NCBI GenBank assembly: GCA_040954595.2
Contig: CM082585.2
Location: forward strand, 1,922,001 to 1,986,000
Direction: 5' to 3'
From: Balanoglossus misakiensis
Taxonomy: Eukaryota > Hemichordata
DNA length: 64,000 nt
A program made the translations under genes and the position numbers. Below, in pieces: positions 42,581 through 56,660 of the stretch (position 1 is the first letter of the stretch; each line of letters begins with the position of its first letter). Below the pieces are notes generated by a model. That model was given only the letters and a program-made list of their open reading frames with translations, made no database searches and had not been told where the DNA came from.

Positions 42581-43070
42581 ATCATACATGCAACGCCTGT
42601 ATTTAACACTTTCTATTGTTCTCGCCCCGAAGATATTTTACGGTATTTCACAATGTGAAAATATCGCGTCCACGTCTCGGCGTGACAGTTCACTGCGCGC
42701 GCGAGCGACACACGGGGCATAGTGGAGAGGGGTGTTGTAAAATTCGGTTATTAGAAGCTGTAATAAAGTTTTCAAAGCTGGCGGTTTTGTCATGTTGAAT
42801 GCATCAGTTTTAGTTCTTCGAAATTCTCAATGCAAAATAATTGTTAACATGATATTTTGAAAGAGAACGTAGACAATTTTATTTAGAATGTGGATGTGCC
42901 CATCGTAATGAAAGCTGCCAACCCCCTTAAAATGATACTACGGCCCACACGTCATACGTCACAACATGGCTACTGCCGTGATCCCAGCGCCCGGTTCAAA
43001 TTTGAAATTATTTTTCTCGGCGCATTTCTGCAAATCGTACTGTTTTATAGGTAGGCATGTATGATAAAGA
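42581..43070. other. Unassigned, locally GC-rich
   Basis: A GC-rich stretch (about 42660-42730) with GCGCGCGCGAGCG and no exon that could be supported. Confidence 0.45.
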
Positions 43071-43209
43071 GGTTATTACACGAATTTTGGTCGATAACGC
43101 GACGCATTCTCGTGATGTCTGTATTTTGACTCGTTGCGAAGCGCAACTCATCAAAATACGGACATCACTCGAATACGACGCGTTATCGACCAAAATTCGT
43201 GTAATAACC
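43071..43209. repeat. 139-bp near-perfect palindrome
   Basis: GGTTATTACACGAATTTTGG at the left and CCAAAATTCGTGTAATAACC at the right are exact inverses. Arms of about 65 bp continue with few mismatches to the loop at TTGCGAAGCGCAA. It lies next to the start of the large satellite array. Confidence 0.88.
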
Positions 43210-43379
43210 CCTAAATATTAATATAATATTTATAACTTATGTAGCACATTAAATCTCAACATGCTTTAAAGTTGTCCCATGGTAATTTGACCTAGGTCGT
43301 TGGACCTTACTATTCCATTCAACTCCCTGGGGAGCAAACAACATCTCACCATCATTAGAAATGTCAAATTACAGTGCTT
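43210..43379 (+). repeat. SINE-like body segment leading into the satellite array
   Basis: Contains GTAGCACATTAAATCTCAA, ACCTAGGTCGTTGGACC and CTCCCTGGGGAGCAAACAAC, the same segment that precedes satellite monomers in the composite modules (22570-22690, 26690-26780, 40600-40710). The junction to the first monomer is the same as there. Confidence 0.8.
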
Positions 43380-46300
43380 TTGGCCACGTATTAACCTGGG
43401 GATTTACAATCAACTTTAAATCCACATATGCACCATATTCCAATGTCAATGTGAAGGGCTTGAAATACCATCTACCCTGATGCATCATCAAGTTTGTTTC
43501 GACAACTTTAAATCCCCTTCAGCAAGCATTTTATACCCATGTCAAAGTGCAGAGCTTGCATCACCATCTATCCTGATGCATCATCAAGCTGCTTCGCCAT
43601 TTGCCCTGATGCAAAGAATCAGATATAGTGTCACCATTGCATTAGCAATGTCAAATTACAGTGCTTTTGGCCAGGTATTAACCTGGGGATTTACAATCAA
43701 CTTTAAATCCCCATATGCACTATATTCCAATGTCAATGTGAAGGGCTTGAAATACCATCTACCCTGATGCATCATCAAGTTTGTTTCGACAACTTTAAAT
43801 CCCCCTCAGCAAGCATTTTATACCCATGTCAAAGTGCAGAGCTTGCATCACCATCTATCCTGATGCATCATCAAGCTGCTTCGCCATTTGCCCTGATGCA
43901 AAGAATCAGATATAGTGTCACCATTGCATTAGCAATGTCAAATTACACTGCTTTTGGCCATGTATTAACATCGGGATTTATAATCAACTTGAAATCCCCA
44001 TATGCTTTTTATACCCATGTCAAAGCGAAGTGTTTGCATCACTATCTACAGTAATGCATCGTCAAGCATGCTTCGCCATTTGCCGTAATGCAAAGAATCA
44101 GATTCAATGTCACCATTGCATTCGCAATGTCAAATTACTGTGCTTTTGGCCACATATTAACCTGGCGATTTACAGTCAACTTTAAACATCAGTGCATATG
44201 CATTAAATACACATGTCAAAGTGCAGTGTCTCCATCACCATTGATCCTGATGCATCATCAAGCATGCTTTGTTATATGCCCTGGTGCAAAGAATCAGATT
44301 TAGTATCACAGTAGCATTAGCCATGTCAAATTACAGTGCTTTTGGCTATGTATTAACCTAGGGATTTACACTCAACTTTAAATCCCCATATGCATTATAT
44401 GCCAATGTCAATGTGAAGGGCTTGAAATACCATCTACCCTGATGCATCATCAAGTTTGTTTCGCCATTAACCCTGATGCAAATAATCAGTGTCACCATAG
44501 CATTAGCAATGTCAATTTACTGAGCGTTTGGCCATGTATTAACTTGGGGGTTTACAATCAACTTTAAATCCCCATATGCATTATATTGCAATGTTAACTT
44601 GAACGGCTTGAAACACCATCTATACTGATGCATCATCAAGCTTTCTTTACAATTTACCCTGATGCAAAGAATCAGATTTAGTGTCGCCATAGCATTAGCA
44701 ATGGCAAATAAAAGTGTTTTCGGCCACATATTAACCCAGGGATTTATAATCAACTTGAAATCCCCATATGAATTTTATACCCATGTCAAAGCGAAGTGCT
44801 TGCATCAATATCTACCGTGATGCATCATCAAGCTTGCTTCGCCATTTGCCCTAATGCAAAGAATCAGATTCAATGTCACTGTAGCATTAGCAATGTCAAA
44901 TTACAGTTCGTTTGGCCGTATACTAACCTGGGGATTTACAATCAACTTTAAATCCCCATATGCATTATATTCTAATGTCAATGTGAAGGGCTTGAAACAC
45001 CATCTATCCTGATGCATCATCAAGCTTGCTTCACCATTTTCCCTGATGCAAAGAATCAGATTTAGTGTCACGGTAGCATTAGCAAATCCCCATATGCATT
45101 TAACACCCACGTCAAAGTGAAGTGTTTGCATCCCTATCTACCGTGATGCATCATCAAGCTTGCATCGCCATTTACCCTGATGCAAAGAATCAGATTCAAT
45201 ATCATCGTTGCATTAGCAATGTCAAATTACAGTGCTTATGGCCACGTATTAACCTGGGAATTTACAGACAACTTTAAATACCCATGCATATGCATTAAAT
45301 ACCTATGTCAAAGTGCAGAGCTTGCATCACCATCTATCCTGATGCATCATCAAGCTGCTTCGCCATTTGCCCTGATGCAAAGAATCACATTCAATGTCAC
45401 CATTGCATTAGCAATTTTAAATTACAGTGTTTTTGGCCATGTATTAACCTAGGGATTTGCAATTAACTTTAAATCCCCATATGCGTTATATTCCAATGTC
45501 AAGTGAAGGGCTTGAAACACCATCTATCCTGATGCATCATCAAGCTTGCTTCACAATTTACCCTGATGCAAAAAAATCACATTCAGCGTCACCATTTCAT
45601 TAGCAATGTCAAATTACAGTGATTATGGCCACGTATTAACCTGGGGATTTACAATCAACTTTAAATCCCCATATGCGTTATATTCCAATGTCAATGTGAA
45701 GGGCTTGAAATACCATCTACCCTGATCCATCATCAAGCTGCTTCCCCATTTGCCCTGATGCAAAGAATCAGATATAATGTCAACATGGCATTAGCAATGT
45801 CAAATTACAGTGCTTTTGGACACGTATTAACACAGGGATTTATAATCTACTTGAAATCCCTATATGCTTTTTATACCCATGTCTAAGCGAAGTGTTTGCA
45901 TCACTATCTACTGTGATGCATCATCAAGCATGCTTCGCCATTTACGCTGATGCAAAGAATCAGATTCAATGTCACCATTGCATTAGCAATGTCAAATTAC
46001 AGTGCTTTTGGCCATGTATAAACATCGGGATTTATTATCAACTTGAAATCCCCATATGCTTTTTATACCCATGTCAAAGCGAAGTGTTTGCATCACTATC
46101 TACAGTAATGCATCGTCAAGCATGCTTCGCCATTTGCCCTAATGCAAAGAATCACATTAAATGTCACTGTTGCATTCGCAATGTCAAATTACTGTGCTTT
46201 TGGCCACATATTAACCTGGCGATTTACAGTCAACTTTAAATCCCCATATGCATTATATTCCAATGTCAATGTGAAGGGCTTGAAAAACCATCTACCCTGA

Positions 46301-49300
46301 TGCATCATCAAGTTTGTTTCGCCATTAACCCTGATGCAAATAATCAGTGTCACCATAGCATTAGCAATGGCAAATAAAAGTGCTTTCGGCCACATATTAA
46401 CCCAGGGATTTATAATCAACTTGAAATCCCCATATGAATTTTATACCTATGTCAAAGCGAAGTGCTTGCATCAATATCTACCGTGATGCATCATCAAGCT
46501 TGCTTCGCCATTTGCCCTAATGCAAAGAATCAGATTCAATGTCACTGTAGCATTAGCAATGTCAAATTACAGTTCGTTTGGCCGTTTACTAACCTGGGGA
46601 TTTACAATCAACTTTAAATCCCCATATGCATTATATTCTAATGTCAATGTGAAGGGCTTGAAACACCATCTATCCTGATGCATCATCAAGCTTGCTTCAC
46701 CATTTTCCCTGATGCAAAGAATCAGATTTAGTATCACGGTAGCATTAGCAATGTCAAATTACAGTGCCTATGGCCACGTATTAACCTCGGGATGTACGGA
46801 CAACTTTAAATACCCTTGCATATACATTTAATACCTATGTCAAAATGCAGAGCTTGCATCACCATCTACTCTGATGCACCATTAGGCTTGCTACGCCATT
46901 TCCCCTAATGCAAAGAATCACATTCAATGTCACCATTGCTTTTGGCCATGTATTAACCTGGGGATTTATAATCAACTTTAAATCCCCGTATGCGTTATAT
47001 TCCAATGTCAATGTGAAGGGCTTGAAACCTGGGGATTTACAGTCAACTTTTAATCCCCCTGTATACATTTTAAACCCCGGTGTCAAAGTTTAGTGATTGC
47101 ATCATCATTGACCCTGGTGCATCATCAAGCATTCTTCAGAATTTGCCCTGATGCAAAGAATCAGATTCAATATCACCCTTGCATTAGCAATTTTAAATTA
47201 CAGTGCTTTTGGACATGTATTAACCTGGGGATTTACAGTCAACATTAAATACCCATGCATAGGCATTAAATACCTATGTCACAATGCATAGCTTGCATCA
47301 CCATCTACTCTGATGCACCATTATGCTCGCTACGCCATTTCCCCTAATGCAAAGAATGACATTCAATGTCACCATTGCATTTGCAATTGTAAATTACAGT
47401 GCTTTTGGCCATGTATTAACCTAGGGATTTTCAATCAACTTTAAATCCCCATATGCGTTATATTCCATTGTCAATGTGAAGGGCTTGAAACACCATCTGT
47501 CCTGATGCATCATCAAGCTTGCTTCACAATTTACCCCGATGGAAAGAATCAGATTTAATGTCACGGTAGCATTAGCAATGTCAAACTACAGTGCTTATGG
47601 CCACGTATCAACCTGGGGATTTACAATCAACTTTAAATCCCCATATGCGTTATATTCCAATGTCAATGTGAAGGGCTTGAAATACCATCTACCCTGATGC
47701 ATCATCAAGTTTGTTTTGACAACTTTAAATCCCCCTCAGCATGCATTTAATCCCCATGTCAAAGTGCAGAGCTTGCATCACCATCTATCCTGATGCATCA
47801 TCAAGCTGCTTCGCCATTTGCCCTGATGCAAAGAATCAGATATAGTGTCACCATTGCATAAGCAATGTCAAATTACAGTGCTTTTGGACACGTATTAACA
47901 CAGGGATTTATAATCTATTTGAAATCCCTATATGCTTTTTATACCCATGTCTAAGCGAAGTGTTTGCATCACTATCTACTGTGATGCATCGTCAAGCATG
48001 CTTCGCCATTTGCCTTAATGCAAAGAATCAGATTAAATGTCACTGTTGCATTCGCAATGTCAAATTACTGTGCTTTTGGCCACGTATTAACCTGGCGATT
48101 TACAGTCAACTTTAAACATCTGTGCATATGCATTAAATACGCATGTCAAAGTGCAGTGTCTCCATCACCATTGATCCTGATGCATCACCAAGCATGCTTC
48201 GCTATATGCCCTGATGCAAAGAATCAGATTTAGTATCACAGTAGCATTAGCCATGTCAAATTACAGTGCTTTTGGCTATGTATTAACCTGGGGATTTACA
48301 ATCAACTTTAAATCCCCATATGCATTATATTCCAATGTCAATGTGAAGGGCTTGAAATACCATCTACCCTGATGCATCATCAAGTTTGTTTCGCCATTAA
48401 CCCTGATGCAAATAATCAGTGTCACCATAGCATCAGCAATGTCAAATTACTGAGCATTTGGCCATGTATTAACTTGCGGGTTTACAATCAACTTCAAATC
48501 CCCATATGCATTATATTGCAATGTTAACTTGAACGGCTTGAAACACCATCTATACTGATGCATCATCAAGCTTTCTTCACAATTTACCCTGATGCAAAGA
48601 ATCAGATTTAGTGTCGCCATAGCATTAGCAATGGCAAATAAAAGTGCTTTCGGCCACATATTAACCCAGGGATTTATAATCAACTTGAAATCCCTATATG
48701 AATTTTATACCTATGTCAAAGCGAAGTGCTTGCATCAATATCTACCGTGATGCATCATCAAGCTTGCTTCGCCATTTGCCCTAATGCAAAGAATCAGATT
48801 CAATGTCACTGTTGCATTAGCAATGTCAAATTATAGTGCGTTTGGCCGTATACTAACCTGGGGATTTACAATCAACTTTAAATCCCCATATGCATTATAT
48901 TCTAATATCAATGTGAAGGGCTTGAAACACCATCTATCATGATGCATCATCAAGCTTGCTTCACCATTTTCCCTGATGCAAAAAATCAGATTTAGTGTCA
49001 TGGTAGCATTAGCAAATCCCCATATGCATTTGATACCCATGTCAAAGTGAAGTGTTTGCATCACTATCTACCGTGATGCATCATCAAGCTTGCATCGCCA
49101 TTCACCCTTATGCAAAGAATCAGATTCAATGTCACCGTTGCATTAGCAATGTCAAATTACAGTGCTTATGGCCACGTATTAACCTGAGGATTTACAGTCA
49201 ACATTAAATACCCATGCATATCCATTAAATACCTATGTCAAAGTGCAGAGCTTGCATCACCATTTACTCTGATGCACCATTAGGCTTGCTACGCCATTTC

Positions 49301-52300
49301 CCCTAATGCAAAGAATCACATTCAATGTCACCATTGCATTAGCAATTTTAAATTACAGTGTTTTTGGCCATGTATTAACCTTTGGATTTGCAATTAACTT
49401 TAAATCCCCATATGCGTTATATTCCAATGTCAAGTGAAGGGCTTGAAACACCATCTATCCTGATGCATCATCAAGCTTGCTTCACAATTTACCCTGATGC
49501 AAAAAATCACATTCAGCGTCACCATTTCATTAGCAATGTCAAATTACAGTGCTTATTGCCACGTATTAACCTGGGAATTTACAGACAACTTTAAATACCC
49601 ATGCATATACATTAAATACCTATGTCAAAGTGCAGAGCTTGCATCACCATTTACTCTGATGCACCATTAGGCTTGCTACGCCATTTCCCCTAATGCAAAG
49701 AATCACATTCAATGTCACCATTGCATTAGCAATTTTAAATTACAGTGTTTTTGGCCATGTATTAACCTATGGATTTGCAATTAACTTTAAATCCCCATAT
49801 GCGTTATATTCCAATGTCAAGTGAAGGGCTTGAAACACCATCTATCCTGATGCATCATCAAGCTTGCTTTACAATTTACCCTGATGCAAAAAATCACATT
49901 CAGCGTCACCATTTCATTAGCAATGTCAAATTACAGTGCTTATTGCCACGTATTAACCTGGGAATTTACAGACAACTTTAAATACCCATGCATATACATT
50001 AAATACCTATGTCAAAGTGCAGAGCTTGCATCACCATCTACTCTGATGCATCATTAGGTTTGCATCGCCATTCCCCCTAATGCAAATAATCAGATTCAAT
50101 GTCACCCTTGCATTAGCAATTTTAAATTACAGTGCTTTTGGACATGTATTAACCTAGGGATTTTCAATCAACTTTAAATCCCCATATGCGTTATATTCCA
50201 TTGTCAATGTGAAGGGCTTGAAACACCATCTGTCCTGATGCATCATCAAGCTTGCTTCACAATTTACCCCGATGGAAAGAATCAGATTTAATGTCACGGT
50301 AGCATTAGCAATGTCAAACTACAGTGCTTATGGCCACGTATCAACCTGGGGATTTACAATCAACTTTAAATCCCCATATGCGTTATATTCCAATGTCAAT
50401 GTGAAGGGCTTGAAATACCATCTACCCTGATCCATCATCAAGCTGCTTCCCCATTTGCCCTGATGCAAAGAATCAGATATAGTGTCAACATTGCATTAGC
50501 AATGTCAAATTACAGTGCTTTTGGACACGTATTAACACAGGGATTTATAATCTACTTGAAATCCCTATATGCTTTTTATACCCATGTCTAAGCGAAGTGT
50601 TTGCATCACTATCTACTGTGATGCATCATCAAGCATGCTTCGCCATTTACGCTGATGCAAAGAATCAGATTCAATGTCACCATTGCATTAGCAATGTCAA
50701 ATTACTGTGCTTTTGGCCATGTATAAACATCGGGATTTATAATCAACTTGAAATCCCCATATGCTTTTTATACCCATGTCAAAGCGAAGTGTTTGCATCA
50801 CTATCTACAGTAATGCATCGTCAAGCATGCTTCGCCATTTGCCCTAATGCAAAGAATCACATTAAATGTCACTGTTGCATTCGCAATGTCAAATTACTGT
50901 GCTTTTGGCCACGTATTAACCTGGCGATTTACAGTCAACTTTAAATCCCCATATGCATTATATTCCAATGTCAATGTGAAGGGCTTGAAAAACCATCTAC
51001 CCTGATGCATCATCAAGTTTGTTTCGCCATTAACCCTGATGCAAATAATCAGTGTCACCATAGCATTAGCAATGGCAAATAAAAGTGCTTTCGGCCACAT
51101 ATTAACCCAGGGATTTATAATCAACTTGAAATCCCCATATGAATTTTATACCTATGTCAAAGCGAAGTGCTTGCATCAATATCTACCGTGATGCATCATC
51201 AAGCTTGCTTCGCCATTTGCCCTAATGCAAAGAATCAGATTCAATGTCACCCTTGCATTAGCAATGTCAAATTACAGTTCGTTTGGCCGTATACTAACCT
51301 GGGGATTTACAATCAACTTTAAATCCCCATATGCATTATATTCTAATGTCAATGTGAAGGGCTTGAAACACCATCTATCCTGATGCATCATCAAGCTTGC
51401 TTCACCATTTTCCCTGATGCAAAGAATCAGATTTAGTATCACGGTAGCATTAGCAATGTCAAATTACAGTGCCTATGGCCACGTATTAACCTCGGGATGT
51501 ACGGACAACTTTAAATACCCTTGCATATACATTTAATACCTATGTCAAAATGCAGAGCTTGCATCACCATATACTCCAATGCATTATTAAGCTTGCTTCG
51601 CCATTTTCCCTGATGCAAAGAATCAGATTAAATGTCACCGTTGTATTAGCAATGTCAAATTAAAGTGCTTTTGGACTTGTATTAACCCAGGGATTTACAG
51701 TCAACTTTTAATCCCCCTGTATACATTTTAAACCCCGGTGTCAAAGTTTAGTGATTGCATCACCATTGACCCTGGTGCATCATCAAGCATTCTTCAGAAT
51801 TTGCCCTGATGCAAAGAATCAGATTCAATGTCACCCTTGCATTAGCAATTTTAAATTACAGTGCTTTTGGACATGTATTAACCTAGGGATTTACAGTCAA
51901 CATTAAATACCCATGCACATGCATTAAATACCTATGTCAAAATGCATAGCTTGCATCACCATCTACTCCAATGCATCATTAAGCTTGCTTAGCCATTTCC
52001 CCTAATGCAAAGAATTACATTCAATGTCACCATTTCATTAGCAATGTCAAATTACAGTGCTTTTGGATGCGTATTAACCCAAGGATTTGTAATCAACTTG
52101 AAATCCCCATATGCATTTAATACCCATGTCAAAGTGAACTGTTTGCATCACTATCTACCGTGATGCATCATCAAGCCTGCATCGCCATTTACCCTTATGC
52201 ATAGAATCAGATTCAATGTCACCGTTGCATTAGCAATGTCAAATAAAAGTGCTTTTGGCCATTATTAACCTAGGGATTTACAATCAACTTTAAATCCCCA

Positions 52301-54440
52301 TATGCATTATATTCAAAAGTCAATGTGAAGGGCTTGGAACACCATCTATCCTGATGCATCATCACGTTTGCTTCACCATTTATCCATATTCAATGTCACC
52401 CTTGCATTAGTAATTTTAAATTACAGTGCTTTTGGCCATGTATTAACCTCGGGATTTAGAGTCAACTTTAAATATCAATGCGCATGCATTAAATACCCAT
52501 GTCAAAGTGAAGTGTTTGCATCACTATCTACTGAGATGCATCATCAAGCTTGCATCGCCATTTACCCTGATGCAAAGACTCAGATTCAATATCATCGTTG
52601 CATTAGCAATGTCAAATTACAGTGCTTATGGCCACGTATTAACCTGAGGATTTACAGTCAACATTAAATCCCCATATGCATTATATTCAAAAGTCAATGT
52701 GAAGGGCTTGGAACACCATCTATCCTGATGCATCATCACGTTTGCTTCACCATTTATCCATATTCAATGTCACCCTTGCATTAGTAATTTTAAATTACAG
52801 TGCTTTTGGCCATGTATTAACCTCGGGATTTAGAGTCAACTTTAAATATCAATGCGCATGCATTAAATACCCATGTCAAAGTGAAGTGTTTGCATCACTA
52901 TCTACTGAGATGCATCATCAAGCTTGCATCGCCATTTACCCTGATGCAAAGACTCAGATTCAATATCATCGTTGCATTAGCAATGTCAAATTACAGTGCT
53001 TATGGCCACGTATTAACCTGAGGATTTACAGTCAACATTAAATACCCATGCATATGCATTAAATACCTATGTCAAAGTGCAGAGCTTGCATCACCATCTA
53101 CTCTGATGCACCATTAGGCTTGCTACGCCATTTCCCCTAATGCAAAGAATCACATTCAATGTCACCATTGCATTAGCAATTTTAAATTACAGTGCTTTTG
53201 GCCATGTATTAACCTGGGGATTTACAATCAACTTTAAATCCCCATATGCGTTATATTCCAAAGTCAATGTGAAGGGCTTGAAACACCATCTATCATGATA
53301 CATCATCAAGCTTGCTTCACAATTTACCCTGATGCAAAGAATCAGATTTAGTATCACGGTAGCATTAGCAATGTCAAATTACAGTGATTATGGCCACGTA
53401 TTAACCTGGGGATTTACAGACAACTTTAAATACCCATGCATATACATTTAATACCTATGTCAAAATGCAGAGCTTGCATCACCATATACTCCGATGCATT
53501 ATTAAGCTTGCTTCACCATTTGCCCTGATGCAAAGAATCAGTTTAAATGTCACCGTTGTATTATCAATGTCAAATTACGGTGCTTTTGGACTTGTATTAA
53601 CCTGGGGATTTACAGTCAACTTTTAATCCCCCTGTATACATTTTAAACCCCGGTGTCAAAGTTTAGTGATTGCATCACCATTGACCCTGGTGCATCATCA
53701 AGCATTCTTCAGAATTTGCCCTGATGCAAAGAATCAGATTCAATATCACCCTTGCATTAGCAATTTTAAATTACAGTGCTTTTGGACATGTATTAACCTG
53801 GGGATTTACAGTCAACATTAAATACCCATGCATAGGCATTAAATACCTATGTCACAATGCATAGCTTACATCACCATCTACTCTGATGCACCATTATGCT
53901 CGCTACGCCATTTCCCCTAATGCAAAGAATGACATTCAATGTCACCATTGCATTTGCAATTGTAAATTACAGTGCTTTTGGCCATGTATTAACCTAGGGA
54001 TTTTCAATCAACTTTAAATCCCCATATGCGTTATATTCCATTGTCAATGTGAAGGGCTTGAAACACCATCTGTCCTGATGCATCATCAAGCTTGCTTCAC
54101 AATTTACCCTGATGCAAGAATCAGATTTAGTGTCACGGTAGCATTAGCAATGTCAAATTACAGTGCTTTTGGCCACGTATTAACCTGGGGATTTACAGTC
54201 AACATTAAATACCCATGCACATGCATTAAATACCTATGTCAAAGTGAAGTGTTTGCATCACTATCTACCTGGCTGCATCATCAAGCTTGCATCGCCATTC
54301 CCCCTAATGCAAAGAATCAGATTCAATGTCATCGTTGCATTAGCAATGTCAAATAAAATTGCTTTTGGACACGTATTAACCCAGGGATTCCAGTCAACTT
54401 TTAGTATCCCTGTATGCATTTTAAACCCCGGTGTCAACGT
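43380..54440 (+). repeat. 11-kb array of a ~192-bp satellite
   Basis: The monomer contains TGATGCATCATCAAGC, CTGATGCAAAGAATCAGAT, ATTGCATTAGCAATGTCAA, TTTTGGCCACGTATTAACC and CTTTAAATCCCCATATGC. Spacing between successive GATGCAAAG motifs is most often 192 bp (also 186, 196 and 287 where a partial unit intervenes). Roughly 55-60 units are present. Larger blocks are repeated, for example around 44517-44753 at 48447-48683 (offset 3930) and 45892-46419 at 50597-51124 (offset 4705), plus local doublings at 387 and 374 bp. Many units are open in one or more frames, but no start, codon bias or domain suggests a protein. Confidence 0.95.
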
Positions 54441-54670
54441 TTAGTGATTAACTTCTTTGCTATTTAAACATTACATTTTGAGTAAAAGGGGTGAAATGGG
54501 ATTAAAGTTTATAGTGACATATCGAAAAGAATCTATTTGAATTCGTTCATTTCTGAAATCATATCGAAAAGAATCTATTTCAATTCGTTCATATCTGAAA
54601 TATGATAATACGAATATGCATGTTTTATTCGCCATATATGAACACCAATGAAAAGTTATGTTTCCAGCTT
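54441..54670. other. Flank of satellite array with 41-bp direct repeat
   Basis: ATATCGAAAAGAATCTATTT occurs twice (about 54520 and 54561), each followed by a similar GAATTCGTTCAT segment. Otherwise unassigned AT-rich sequence. Confidence 0.55.
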
Positions 54671-54723
54671 AGGTATCGGTGGATTTGAACCACCTGACAT
54701 CAGAAGACGCCTCCAGAATACCT
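54671..54723 (-). ncRNA. tRNA-like fold lacking the D arm
   Basis: On the minus strand a 7-bp acceptor-like stem (AGGTATT with GATACCT) encloses a 6-bp stem (GGCGTC/GATGTC with loop TTCT) and a perfect 5-bp T-arm (GGTGG-TTCAAAT-CCACC). The total is only 53 nt, without a D arm and with a four-base middle loop, so it is not a normal nuclear tRNA. It could be a degraded tRNA or SINE head, or chance. Low confidence as an RNA gene. Confidence 0.3.
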
Positions 54724-55209
54724 TTAAATTGGTTGCATAATTTTCATGTGAATGTTCATAATATAGCGAGTGATTAATCCCTAATTTATTGTTTTGGGGG
54801 GGGGGGGGGTGGGGGTGGGGGGGGGGGGAGTTCAAGTAGCATATCTTGCAGGCCAATTTGAAACAATGTGTCATGTGGTTAAACTGAAAGAAATTAACCA
54901 ATATAGTTTCAGCTCTTTTTGAAACAAGGTGTCATTTGGTTGAACAATGGGCCAGTCAAAATAGCATCTGCTAATTATGCACACAATAGTGTGATGGGTT
55001 AGTGGGTTAAGTTTACTTTTACCTTAGCGTTATATAACACACTATCGTGTACATAATCTCGCAGAGCTCATTCACAATTGTTTTAAAATAAAGCAAGATA
55101 ACTACATGTATGATAACACACATCTAATTTACGCGCCTAAAGGGCAGTTAAAAAACCTCATACCAATTACAAAAGAGGGAAAAAAAACTGTCCTCTCCTC
55201 CTCTCACCC
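54724..55209. other. Unassigned, with poly-G tract
   Basis: A G-rich run at about 54797-54830 could form G-quadruplexes. An inverted pair ACACAATAGTGTGATGG / ACACACTATCGTGT spans about 54981-55045. No gene was found. Confidence 0.5.
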
Positions 55210-55960
55210 CATGATCTAAGCTAAATTTGGAATTTGGATGGGGTGGGGAGGTTAAGCTAACCTAACATTGTGCTAACATTTTCTGCCTGTCTGTCGCGTA
55301 CAATGTGTCGATGCGCGAATACAATCACGGGTACCGTTGCGAGAAATTCCACCGAATAACGATGCTGACGAGTATTATCTATCTGAGAAATAATAGCATG
55401 TTATTCATAAAATATACACATTAACCAATGAATGAACCAACATGATTATTAGACCTTGGACACTTATTTAACATTTTATCATTATTATACCTCTGTCATC
55501 ATCATCAATATTAACACCCTTTTTATACTTAATATCACCATAAGCCATCACCACAATTATTAATCGTTATTATACCCTTGCACAATTGTTACCCTTATTA
55601 AACCCGACACAGTTATTACTATTATTATACCCTTCTCATTCATATACCCATTATAACCTGTGTACACAAGCCATCATCATATTATAAACCCGTTATACCT
55701 TTATACCACATTTGTTACCCTAATATTATTCCCTTCATACAAGCAACCGTTGTTACCCCTTTATAACCTGTGTACACTCAAATTTTACCATAAAACCATC
55801 ATCACATTTGTAACCCTTTTATTAAACCAAATTCAAATTTGTTCACCGTTATTATACCATACACATTTCGGAACCTATTATCATACCCTGCACAAAGCCA
55901 TTGCTGTTAACCTAATTTTAAAACAAGTAATCACTACCAATTATTAACCCGATTTATTGG
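55210..55960 (+). repeat. Diverged third copy of the composite module (5' part)
   Basis: Shares AAATTTGGAATTTGGATGGG, TGTCTGTCGCGTACAATG, ATACACATTAACCAATGAAT and the ATTATACC-rich region with 25340-25950 and 39440-40050, but with many substitutions and insertions. It is an older copy without satellite. Confidence 0.7.
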
Positions 55961-56084
55961 ACTATTAAGTTTTATATTACGATCACCTCGTTTTGTACGT
56001 CTATATTACTCTATCTTATAATTTTGGTCAATAGGATATTATGTTGAAACTCCACTTCTCCATTCTTCCACTTCTCCATCCTTT

Positions 56085-56560
56085 AGGTTGACGCTCCATC
56101 CATCCATCCATCAAAGTTTATATTAGTAGGTTGACTATGGTTGACTCTCCGCTCCATCCTCCCATCAAATTTTACGTTAGTTGGTTGATTATGGTGTTAC
56201 CAGTGTGCCCTACAGGAAAGAAAAAGAGGAAAAAACAGAGAAAAAAACTCCACTTCTCCATCCTTCCACTTCTCCATCCTTTAAGTTGACGCTCCGCGGC
56301 ACCATCCATCCATCAAAGTTTATATTTTAGTAAGTTGACTATGGTTGACGCTCCGCTCCATCCATCCATCAAAGTTTATATTAGTAGGTTGACTATGGTT
56401 GACGCTCCGCTCCATTCATCCATCAAAGTTTATATTAGTAGGTTGACTATGGTTGACGCTCCCCTCCATCCATCCATCAAAGTTTATATTAGTAGGTTGA
56501 CTATGGTTGACACTCCGCTCCATCCATCCATCAAATTTTACGTTAGTAGGTTGATTATGG
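56085..56560 (+). repeat. 54-bp minisatellite
   Basis: Units containing TTGACTATGGTTGACGCTCC and ATCCATCCATCAAAGTTTAT. Regular 54-bp spacing from about 56335 keeps one frame open (18 residues per unit), giving a repeated peptide with VDAPLHPSIKVYISRL. Interrupted earlier by a diverged block with purine-rich sequence. Coding use is not supported. Confidence 0.85.
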
Positions 56561-56578
56561 TGTTACCATTGGGGCCTA

Positions 56579-56660
56579 CAGGGAAAAAAAGAAAAAAAAG
56601 AGAAAAGAAGAGAAAAAAAGAAAGAAAGAAAGAAAGAGAGAGAGAAGGAGAAGAGTACCG
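56579..56660 (+). repeat. Purine-only low-complexity tract
   Basis: GA/AAAG-rich run, including (AAAG)n and (GA)n segments, following the minisatellite. Confidence 0.8.
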
